The notes under the pieces: model-generated | What the model was told of the DNA's origin: nothing | The model's input: the letters and a program-made list of their open reading frames with translations, nothing else | Databases searched by the model: none | Program-made: the position numbers and the translations under genes | Source of the DNA: CAZMYM01 sp964620325 | GTDB lineage: Bacteria; Bipolaricaulota; Bipolaricaulia; UBA7950; UBA9294 | Length of the DNA: 64,000 bases | Assembly: GCA_964620325.1 (NCBI GenBank) | Contig: CAZUIM010000008.1 | Location: 1-64,000 of the forward strand | Reading direction: 5' to 3' | Shown here: in pieces, positions 57,462 to 64,000 of the stretch | Layout: each line of letters begins with the position of its first letter | Numbering within the stretch: the first letter of the stretch is position 1

Positions 57462-58728
57462 TGCGGTCGGAGAGCCCGAGCTCCTCGAAACGGTGCGACG
57501 GATCGCGGCGGCCGGCCCGATCTGCGACGAGTGTTTCGGCCGAGCCTTCGGCCGATGCGGGAGAGGTCTGTCGAATGCCGAGCGGGGGATTGCGCTGCGG
57601 CTGGTCCTGACGACGTTCGACGAGAGCACTCAGAGCGGCCCGTGTTGGGTCTGTGGAGGGCTGTTCGAACGCCTCTCCTCGTGGGCGACTCGCGCGCGGG
57701 CCGAAATGAACGACGTCGAGTTTCGAACGTACCTGTTCGGTGTCCGATTGAGTCCCCGTTTGGAGGAGATGGAGCGGTACTTCGAAGAGCGATTCGCCAC
57801 CGACCGGTCCGAACCGCTCAAGCACGCGTTCAACCGCGAACTCGGCAAGCGATTCGAGGCGCTGTTCGAAGGGAAGACCGTGGACTTCGAAGATCCCGAC
57901 GTCTCGTTCCTCGTCGACCTTTCGGATGGCACCGTGTCACTTCGGGTGGCGTCGATCTTCGTCTACGGCCGCTATCGAAAGACGGTTCGGGGAATCCCGC
58001 AGACGCGGTGGCCCTGTCGAACGTGCCGGGGGCGGGGCTGCGACGCGTGTGCCTTCACCGGGAAGCAGTACCCGACCTCGGTTGAGGAGCTGATCGCACC
58101 TCCTCTCGTCGACGCGTCCGATGCAGCGGGCGCGCGGCTTCACGGAGCCGGCCGAGAGGACATCGATGCTCTGATGCTCGGCCCGGGCCGACCGTTCGTC
58201 CTCGAACTCCTCTCACCGAAGCGCAGAGACCTCGATCTCGGGGCGCTGACGGAGGCGGTGAACGAAGGAGCGACCGGGCGAGTCAAGGTCTCACGACTCT
58301 CGTTCGCCTCACGGAAGACGGTCGAGTTGGTCAAGGAGACGAAGGCACGGAAGCGGTATCGGATGCGGGTCGAGTTCACAGGCGACGTAGAACAGGTGGC
58401 GCTCGCCGCGGCGCTCGACGATCTCGTCGGATCGATCGACCAACGGACGCCGCGCCGCGTCGTCCATCGTCGGGCGGATCTCGTCCGTCGCCGCCGCGTT
58501 GACGAGGCCTTCGGCCGCTGCGTCGGAAGGCGGCGGGCCGAGATCGAGGTGGCGACCGAGGGAGGGCTCTACGTGAAGGAGTTGATCTCCGGCGATGATG
58601 GCCGTACGAACCCGAATCTCTCGGCCCGACTCGGTGTCGAGGCGCGGGTGGTCGAGCTCGATGTGATCGATGTCGTCTCGCCGGCGTTCCCCGATCGGCT
58701 CGTGGACATCCCCGGCGGGCTCACGTAA
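57451..58728 (+). CDS. pus10: Archaeal-type tRNA pseudouridine synthase Pus10
   Basis: The 425-residue protein carries the Pus10 hallmarks. An N-terminal zinc-binding Cys4 is formed by ICDECFGRAFGRCGRG and CWVCGG, followed by a THUMP-like region. The catalytic motif GAGREDIDALMLGPGRPF sits at about residues 232-249 with the RED aspartate, followed by FVLELLSPKRRDLDL. Late motifs are QRTPRRVVHRRADLVRRRRV and EGGLYVKELISGDDGRTNP. Pus10 makes pseudouridine 54 and 55 in tRNA of archaea and exists in many eukaryotes; bacteria normally use TruB for position 55. Length matches archaeal Pus10. A sigma-factor gene follows after about 20 bases on the same strand. Confidence 0.93.
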   Translation: MSRDAVGEPELLETVRRIAAAGPICDECFGRAFGRCGRGLSNAERGIALRLVLTTFDESTQSGPCWVCGGLFERLSSWATRARAEMNDVEFRTYLFGVRLSPRLEEMERYFEERFATDRSEPLKHAFNRELGKRFEALFEGKTVDFEDPDVSFLVDLSDGTVSLRVASIFVYGRYRKTVRGIPQTRWPCRTCRGRGCDACAFTGKQYPTSVEELIAPPLVDASDAAGARLHGAGREDIDALMLGPGRPFVLELLSPKRRDLDLGALTEAVNEGATGRVKVSRLSFASRKTVELVKETKARKRYRMRVEFTGDVEQVALAAALDDLVGSIDQRTPRRVVHRRADLVRRRRVDEAFGRCVGRRRAEIEVATEGGLYVKELISGDDGRTNPNLSARLGVEARVVELDVIDVVSPAFPDRLVDIPGGLT

Positions 58729-58748
58729 AGTTGCGCCGAGGGGACATG

Positions 58749-59624
58749 ATGGCAAAACGCGCGGCCAATGCAGACACGAGAGACTCCGCCACGAGCGCTC
58801 CTTCGGTGCTCGACATCTATTTCCGTGAGATCTCTCGGTTCCCTCTCCTCACGGCGACCGAAGAGCGGGACGCCGCCCGGGCGATGGTCGACGGCGTTCC
58901 CGGCGCTCGTGAGCGACTCGTCGTCTCGAATCTCCGGTTGGTCGTGCGGATTGCGCAGGAGTACGCTGAGGTCGGACTTCCGCTCGTCGATCTGATTCAG
59001 GAGGGGAACATCGGTCTGATCGAGGCGGTCGATCGATTCGATCTGGAGCGAGGGTACCGGCTGAGCACGTATGCCGCATGGTGGATCCGTAGGTCGATGC
59101 TCGCGGCGATCAGCAGCCATGCCCGGATGATCCGGATTCCGGACTACCTATTCCGCGCCGTCCGGCGACTCGCTCAAATGCGCTCTCTCGCCGAGGGAGG
59201 CCTCGTCGAGGAGGCCGAGGTGACCGAGGCGGTCGGCCTGTCGCTCGATCGACTGCGCCAGGTCGAGATGCAAGTGAACGAGATCCTCTCTCTCGATCAG
59301 GCGGTCGGCGAGGACGGGGACGAAACGCTCGAGGATCGGATCGTCGATGAACGAGGACTCTCGCCCGAACACGAGGCGCTTCGGCTCCTGTTTCGCGACG
59401 AACTCGAAGTGGTCCTCGGTCGGTTGCCGTCGAGACAAGCGCTCGCGATCCGACTTCACTACGGGATCGAGGACGGTTGTCCGTACAGCTTCGCGGAGAC
59501 CGGTCGCCTCATGGAGATCAGTCGGGAGCGCGTCCGTCAATTGGTGAAGCAGGGGATGGAAAGCATCACCGGTCACTGGGGCGAGCGGGCGCTCACCTTC
59601 TACCGGGGGCTGTTGAACGATTAG
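58749..59624 (+). CDS. Sigma-70 family RNA polymerase sigma factor, RpoD/SigA-like, short
   Basis: The 291-residue protein has region 1.2 (VLDIYFREISRFPLL), region 2 (NLRLVVRIAQEYAEVGLPLV, LIQEGNIGLIEAVDRFD, RLSTYAAWWIRRSM), region 3 and region 4 with the -35 recognition helix (ISRERVRQLVKQGMESI). It lacks region 1.1 and the non-conserved insertion. It is therefore either a compact primary sigma or a group 2 sigma. The region 2.4 and 4.2 residues look consensus-like, which agrees with the TTGACn/TAnnnT promoters here. The ATG at 58749 is 5 bases after GAGGGG. Its end overlaps rlmN by 4 bases. Confidence 0.9.
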   Translation: MAKRAANADTRDSATSAPSVLDIYFREISRFPLLTATEERDAARAMVDGVPGARERLVVSNLRLVVRIAQEYAEVGLPLVDLIQEGNIGLIEAVDRFDLERGYRLSTYAAWWIRRSMLAAISSHARMIRIPDYLFRAVRRLAQMRSLAEGGLVEEAEVTEAVGLSLDRLRQVEMQVNEILSLDQAVGEDGDETLEDRIVDERGLSPEHEALRLLFRDELEVVLGRLPSRQALAIRLHYGIEDGCPYSFAETGRLMEISRERVRQLVKQGMESITGHWGERALTFYRGLLND

Positions 59625-60709
59625 CCGAAGCCGTCGTTGCTCGAGGGGGCTCGCTCTCCGCCTGACGATCTCGTGTCGCGAGATGGTTCGCGTGCTCGCA
59701 GCTGGCCGCAGCCGGCTTCGATCTCGATTCCCATTCGTTTCCGAACCGTCACCGGAATCCCCGCGTCGGCGAGGACCTCGGCGAACGCTTCGACCCGGCC
59801 GCGTGGGCTTCGGCGGGACGTCGATCCGTCGGTCGGGTTGTACGGAATCAGGTTGACGTGGCAGAGCAGCCCGCCGAGGAGTCGAGCGACGGCGCGCGCC
59901 TGATCGGTTCCATCGTTGACACCGTCGATCAGTGCGAACTCGAAGGTGATGCGACGGCGCGTCCTCTCAACGTACCGGCGACAAGCGTTGAGCAACTGCC
60001 GAATCGGATATCGGCGGTTGATCGGGACGAGCCGATCCCGGAGCGCGTCGTCAGCGGCGTGAAGCGAGACGGCGAGGTTGACTTGGAGATCCTCGTCGGC
60101 CAGACGATCGATTCCGGGGACGACCCCGGCGGTCGAAATCGTGAACGATCGGGCGCCGAGGGAGAGGCTTTCCGGATCGTTCAGGATCCGGATCGAACGA
60201 AGGACTGCGCCGAAGTTGAGCATCGGTTCGCCCATGCCCATGTAGACGACGTGCGACAGGCCCCCGATCGCTCGAACCTGTCGCGCCGCATGCAGGACCT
60301 GGGAGACCATCTCACCGGCCGTCAGGTCTCGGACGAATCCACCCTGTCCGGTGGCGCAGAACGGACAGCCGATCGGACAGCCGACCTGGCTCGACACGCA
60401 GGCGGTTCTGCGATCGACGAATTCCATCGTGACCGCCTCGATCGTTTCCCCGTCGCCGAGCCGGAAGAGGGTTTTCCGTGTCCTGCGGTCCGGGCTCACC
60501 CGCTCGTCAATCGGCTCGGCGATCGGGAACGGGAGTCCGTCGGTCAAACGAGCGCGGAGCGCGAGTGGAAGGGTCGTGATGGCGTCGTACGCAGTGACCA
60601 GATCTCGATAGACTGCTTGCAGAATCTGTGTCGCCCGATAGGGGGGGAGATCGTCGAGGCGCTCGCGGAGTTCGTCCGGGAGGAGATCGAGAAGGGAGGC
60701 CTCAGGCAT
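59621..60709 (-). CDS. rlmN: Dual-specificity RNA methyltransferase RlmN
   Basis: The 362-residue radical SAM enzyme methylates C2 of A2503 in 23S rRNA and A37 in some tRNAs. It has the radical SAM cluster CPIGCPFCATGQGGF, the GMGEPMLNF stretch, and the catalytic cysteine pair: the first in the ACVSSQVGC region or nearby, the second in EAGCGQLRA near residue 340. FTISTAGVVPGI is conserved. The C-terminal tail after GQLRA is slightly longer than usual and basic. It overlaps ligA by 8 bases. Confidence 0.94.
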   Translation of the reverse strand: MPEASLLDLLPDELRERLDDLPPYRATQILQAVYRDLVTAYDAITTLPLALRARLTDGLPFPIAEPIDERVSPDRRTRKTLFRLGDGETIEAVTMEFVDRRTACVSSQVGCPIGCPFCATGQGGFVRDLTAGEMVSQVLHAARQVRAIGGLSHVVYMGMGEPMLNFGAVLRSIRILNDPESLSLGARSFTISTAGVVPGIDRLADEDLQVNLAVSLHAADDALRDRLVPINRRYPIRQLLNACRRYVERTRRRITFEFALIDGVNDGTDQARAVARLLGGLLCHVNLIPYNPTDGSTSRRSPRGRVEAFAEVLADAGIPVTVRKRMGIEIEAGCGQLRAREPSRDTRSSGGERAPSSNDGFG

Positions 60710-62723
60710 GACGATCGAGGAGCTTGAGGAACGTGTCCTCGGAGAGAATCTCGACGTCGAGCTCTCGGGCCGTCTCGGCCTTCGCTCCGGGGTTCTCGCC
60801 GACGACGACGTAATCGGTCTTCCGGCTGACTGAGGATCCGACGGTGCCCCCGAGCCGACGGACGCGGCCGGTCGCTTCGTCGCGGGTCATTGCGTCGAGT
60901 GACCCCGTGAAGACGAATCGCCGTCCGTCGAGCGGACCGGACGAAGCGGATGCCGGAGACGAGGAGGCGACCGAGAGACCGGCTGAAAGGAGATCGGCAA
61001 TCATCGCCCGATTCCGCTCGGTCCGGAAGAACTTGACGATCGCCTCGGCCGTCTGCGGGCCGACGTCCGGGAGGGCGGCGAGTGCGTTCCGATCGGCCGA
61101 CGCGACAGCGTCGATCGTCCCGAATCCCTCGGCGACGATTCGGGCGGTGTGATCTCCGACACCGGGGATCCCGAGGGCGAAGAGGAAGCGAGCGAGGGAG
61201 ATCGACTTACTGGCTTCGATCGCCTCGAGCAGATTGCCGGCCGACTTGACGCCGACGTGATCGAGTCCGATCAGTCGTTCGCGGTCGAGCTTGAGGAGGT
61301 CGGCGACGTCGGTCACGATGCCGCGATCGACGAGCTGGTCGACCAACTTCGGGCCGACTCCGTCAACGTCGAGTGCGCCCTTCGAGACGAAATGCAGCAG
61401 CGATTGCTTCAGCCGAGCCGGACAGGAGGCATTGAGACAGCGGTGGGCGACCTCGCCCTCGATCCGGACGACCGGGGAACCGCAGACCGGGCAGACCAGC
61501 GGCATGCTGAACGGCCGCTCCTCTCCGGTCCGTTGGTCGGGGAGTGACTTCACGATCTGAGGGATCACGTCGCCGGCCCGCTGGACGACGACGAGGTCTC
61601 CGATCCGAACGTCCTTTTTTCGGATCTCGTCTTCGTTGTGGAGGGTGGCGCTCGTGATCTCGACGCCCCGGATGCGGACCGGTTCGAGGGCAGCGACCGG
61701 CGTGAGGACACCGGTGCGGCCGACGTTGACGGTGATGTCCCGAAGTCGGGTGACCTGTTGCTCGGCCGGGAACTTGGCAGCGATCGCCCATCGAGGGCTT
61801 CGGCTGACCTGTCCCGCGGCCCGCCGGTCCGTGAACCGATCGACCTTCAGCACGACTCCGTCGGCCTCGTACGGGAGATCCTCGCGCTCCGCCTCGATTC
61901 GCTCGTAGAATTTGACCGCGTCCTCGATTCCTTCGCAGATTGCGTAGAGCGGGTTGACGCGGATCCCGAGTCGGGGGAGTGTCTCCAGGAGCTCCTGTTG
62001 GGAGTCGATGCGGAGTCCGTCCAGGCGACCGACGTCGTAGCAATAGACCTTCAACGGGCGTTCGGCGGTCACCTGGGGATGGAGCTGGCGAAGGGAACCG
62101 GCGGCGAGGTTCCGCGGATTGGCGAATGGCTCGACTCCCTCCGCTTCCCGATCACGGTTCAACCGCGCCAGATCCTCCTTCTCGATGTACACCTCGCCGC
62201 GGACCTCGATGAGCGAGGGCGCGTCGTACTCCTCGTTGCGGAGGCGGAGGGGGATGCTGCGGATCGTCCTGAGATTGGCGGTCACGTCCTCGCCCACTCG
62301 GCCGTCGCCGCGCGTCGACCCCCGGGTGAACAGGCCGTCGCGGTAGACGAGCTCGACGGAGAGCCCGTCGAGCTTCGGTTCGGCCACGTAGCGAACGGTG
62401 TCGATGTCCAGGAGTCCGCGGACACGGCGGTCGAAGTCCCGCAGCTCCTGTTCGGAAAACGCGTTGGAGAGGCTGAGCATCGGTACGGAATGCCGAACGG
62501 AGGAGAACGCATCGGACGGCTGCGCCCCGACCCGTTGCGTCGGCGAGTCCGGGGTGATCAGTTCGGGGTGTTCCGCCTCCAGGTCGTTGAGACGGCGGAG
62601 AAGGGCGTCGTACTCTGCGTCGGAGATCTCCGGGGCATTGGCCACGTAGTAGAGGTAGTTGTGGCGTTGAATCGCCTCGCGGAGGCGTCGAATGCGGTTG
62701 ATCGGTTCGCTGCTCATCTCCAA
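60702..62723 (-). CDS. ligA: NAD-dependent DNA ligase
   Basis: Seals nicks in replication and repair. The 673-residue protein has all standard parts: domain Ia (YLYYVANAPEISDAEYDALL), the adenylation motif VAEPKLDGLSVELVY with the catalytic Lys near residue 117, TRGDGRVGEDVT, and an OB-fold. A four-Cys zinc finger (CPVCGSPV and CLNASCPARL), helix-hairpin-helix repeats and a C-terminal BRCT domain (FVFTGSLDAMTRDEA) follow. Length is typical. It is the first gene of a ligA-rlmN pair. Confidence 0.97.
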   Translation of the reverse strand: MEMSSEPINRIRRLREAIQRHNYLYYVANAPEISDAEYDALLRRLNDLEAEHPELITPDSPTQRVGAQPSDAFSSVRHSVPMLSLSNAFSEQELRDFDRRVRGLLDIDTVRYVAEPKLDGLSVELVYRDGLFTRGSTRGDGRVGEDVTANLRTIRSIPLRLRNEEYDAPSLIEVRGEVYIEKEDLARLNRDREAEGVEPFANPRNLAAGSLRQLHPQVTAERPLKVYCYDVGRLDGLRIDSQQELLETLPRLGIRVNPLYAICEGIEDAVKFYERIEAEREDLPYEADGVVLKVDRFTDRRAAGQVSRSPRWAIAAKFPAEQQVTRLRDITVNVGRTGVLTPVAALEPVRIRGVEITSATLHNEDEIRKKDVRIGDLVVVQRAGDVIPQIVKSLPDQRTGEERPFSMPLVCPVCGSPVVRIEGEVAHRCLNASCPARLKQSLLHFVSKGALDVDGVGPKLVDQLVDRGIVTDVADLLKLDRERLIGLDHVGVKSAGNLLEAIEASKSISLARFLFALGIPGVGDHTARIVAEGFGTIDAVASADRNALAALPDVGPQTAEAIVKFFRTERNRAMIADLLSAGLSVASSSPASASSGPLDGRRFVFTGSLDAMTRDEATGRVRRLGGTVGSSVSRKTDYVVVGENPGAKAETARELDVEILSEDTFLKLLDRHA

Positions 62724-62789
62724 CAGACCTGGATCATACGGATGCGAGCGCCCGGCGGCAAGAGGGCCGCGTGGGATGCGGGGGATCTA

Positions 62790-62818
62790 TTGATTGCACT
62801 TATCTTCACTGCTATACT
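62790..62818 (+). promoter_or_regulatory. Promoter of the GAF-like gene
   Basis: TTGATT (62790-62795), a 17-base spacer and TATACT (62813-62818) in a short AT-rich stretch. The start near 62825 leaves a 39-base leader with GAGGAGGG before the ATG. Confidence 0.68.
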
Positions 62819-62863
62819 ACGACCGTCCAGACGGGGACCATCGAACCGAACGAGGAGGGCTGC

Positions 62864-63538
62864 ATGACGGAAGGCCGCGAGAGACGGACGGCGGCCCGAC
62901 ATCTTCCTCGGTCGCCGCGTTCCCGAACTGGGCAGAACAGCGGGCGCGTCGATCCGTTCCATCGATGGTCGTCCTGCCCCAGCCTCGTTGAGGCGTTCAT
63001 CGACATGTTGGTGGAGAGGACTGCGACGTCGCCGTGCGACGAAGCGCTCGCGTCGATCGTCTCGGGCCTGCTTGAAGGGACAGGATGCGCGATCTTGAAG
63101 CGGCATGACGCAGAGAAGCCTGAGGCGGTAGCAATCACCGGAACGTGGGAATCGTCGAGTCTGGATGAGACGTTCCGGGACGCCGGGTTCGAGTGGATCT
63201 CGGCATTGGACAAGGGTCCGATGCTCGTCGCGAAGCACCGGGGCGGAATCCGAGTGCGGACGATGCGTCGGTGGGGACGACCGGCCTCGACGGGCGTCGC
63301 CCTCCCGGTGATCGCCGGCGAGCAGGGCGTTGGAGCGGTCCTGGTGACCTACGAAGCGAGACGGACCTTCGGACCGACGTTCCTCCCTGCGGCCAAACTG
63401 CTCGCCGGCGCCGTCGGGTTGCAGCTTGCGATCGCGGAGTGTGGCGAGCGGACGCGAATCCAGGCAGATCGGATCACCCGGCTGACCAGCGAAGTCGAGC
63501 GGATGGGAATCCTCCTACGGAGGGAAGAGCGGAAGTAG
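62864..63538 (+). CDS. GAF-like sensory domain protein
   Basis: The 224-residue cytoplasmic protein has a basic, probably disordered N-terminus (about 40 residues). A GAF-like domain follows (about residues 50-195: LASIVSGLLEGTGCAILKR, GVALPVIAGEQGVGAVLVTY, FLPAAKLLAGAVGLQLA). A C-terminal helix may form a coiled coil (ADRITRLTSEVERMGILLR). There is no kinase, HTH or output domain. It could be a ligand-binding regulator acting through a partner. The family assignment rests on the strand-loop pattern only. Confidence 0.6.
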   Translation: MTEGRERRTAARHLPRSPRSRTGQNSGRVDPFHRWSSCPSLVEAFIDMLVERTATSPCDEALASIVSGLLEGTGCAILKRHDAEKPEAVAITGTWESSSLDETFRDAGFEWISALDKGPMLVAKHRGGIRVRTMRRWGRPASTGVALPVIAGEQGVGAVLVTYEARRTFGPTFLPAAKLLAGAVGLQLAIAECGERTRIQADRITRLTSEVERMGILLRREERK

Positions 63539-63556
63539 CCTGCTCGTACTCCGTTC

Positions 63557-64000
63557 CTAGTCGGCGGGATCATCCGGCGATCCGGCGTTCGAAGCGGCGA
63601 GGTCGATCGCCAGATCGATCAGCTCCGAGCGGTCGACTCCGTCGCCGGCGAGGAACCAGAAGAGGTCGCCGTTCGACCACGTCACCTCGAACAGCTTCCG
63701 ATCCTCTTGTTCGGGGAGCTCCTCGCTCCAAGATGCGCTGCGATCGAGTACGTGACCGTCGAGCGTTCCGATCTTCGTCGGTTCTCCCTGTTCCGATAGC
63801 GTCGCCTTCCGCCGACTCATGTTCCTGGAGAGGAAGCTGCCGACGCGCAGGGTCAGGAGCCGAGCTGATTCAGCTTCGTCTCCGGCGCCGAGAAGAACCG
63901 TGCAATAGCCACGCCCCTTCTCCTCATCGACGGTCGCCGTGCCCGCCCGATCGAGGAGCTGATACCCCTTCGTGAGAAGAGGGTGCAGCGACAGCGCGAA
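63557..64000 (-). CDS. Unidentified protein, C-terminal part (5' end outside window)
   Basis: The minus-strand frame is open from the right edge to a stop at 63557; 147 residues are visible. They show beta-rich segments (GYCTVLLGAGDEAESARLLT, GTLDGHVLDRSASW, LFEVTWSNGDLFWFLAG) and an acidic end. The pattern alternates short strands and may be a compact beta domain that follows a membrane anchor lying outside the window. I do not recognise the family. It converges on the GAF-like gene. Confidence 0.5.
   Translation of the reverse strand, partial: FALSLHPLLTKGYQLLDRAGTATVDEEKGRGYCTVLLGAGDEAESARLLTLRVGSFLSRNMSRRKATLSEQGEPTKIGTLDGHVLDRSASWSEELPEQEDRKLFEVTWSNGDLFWFLAGDGVDRSELIDLAIDLAASNAGSPDDPAD

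Noticed and set aside
1..64000. CRISPR arrays, insertion sequences, prophage or integrase signals
   Set aside because: No regularly spaced repeats, transposase or integrase motifs, or inverted-repeat-bounded elements were found on reading through.

Overview
The window is GC-rich (about 60% by eye) and packed with bacterial housekeeping genes. These include ileS, purA, rplM, aspS, rho, murA, hflX, holB, miaB, rlmN, ligA, a primary-type sigma factor, a serine tRNA and a long (Alu-containing) SRP RNA. No phage, insertion sequence, plasmid or CRISPR signal was seen. Peptidoglycan genes (murA, LysM/M23 peptidase), a TlpA-like lipoprotein and an LptD-like outer-membrane protein point to a diderm bacterium. 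The many secreted PKD-domain proteins, a type 2-like IleRS and an archaeal-type Pus10 suggest a deep-branching or poorly cultivated lineage. Bipolaricaulota/Acetothermia-like bacteria would fit, but that is a guess from gene content. Promoters are strikingly regular: TTGAcn, 17 bp, TAnnnT. Several appear to give mRNAs with almost no 5' leader.

Layout. 1-6.4 kb: end of an MFS transporter, a PKD-thioredoxin lipoprotein, ileS-purA, and rplM without its usual partner rpsI. 6.6-12.5 kb: a secreted protein of unknown role and three related surface proteins built from PKD, vWA and DUF11-like modules; two of them carry a shared C-terminal motif. 12.5-18.6 kb, minus strand: a tightly coupled aspS-DUF4129-MoxR-DUF58 operon. 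18.6-26.5 kb: HD/OB nuclease, ferritin-like protein, NosD-like beta-helix protein, rhomboid, an M42 peptidase/8-oxoguanine-deaminase-like/MoaD-like operon, thioesterase, nitrilase and a 31-residue membrane peptide. 26.5-29.7 kb: one 1056-residue ORF that joins an LptF/LptG permease to an LptA/LptD-like outer-membrane protein; this is the most unusual gene here. 29.8-41.6 kb: two plus-strand operons, miaB-pfkB-CBS-dinG and GT2-exchanger-rho-M23-murA-hflX. 41.6-44 kb, minus: ricT-like, holB, mobB. 44-47 kb: acyl-CoA ligase and M20 peptidase.

47-49.9 kb is rich in RNA signals. A strong promoter drives a structured orphan transcript with a 13-bp terminal hairpin. A tRNA-Ser(GGA) is followed with no spacer by the SRP RNA. 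A decayed DUF4392 (glutamate-cyclase-like) gene lies just beyond. 49.8-56.9 kb: radical SAM protein, deoxynucleoside kinase, an ATP-cone/uridine-kinase fusion, a DRG-like TGS GTPase, an MBL hydrolase and an ArsB/NhaD-type carrier. 57-64 kb: a remnant of an Lhr-type helicase, pus10, the sigma factor, rlmN and ligA converging on it, a GAF-like protein, and an unidentified partial gene at the right edge.

In working terms, the window covers translation and tRNA/rRNA modification, envelope building and lipid export, nucleotide salvage, and surface-protein display. All calls come from reading sequence and recalling family motifs; no database search was run.
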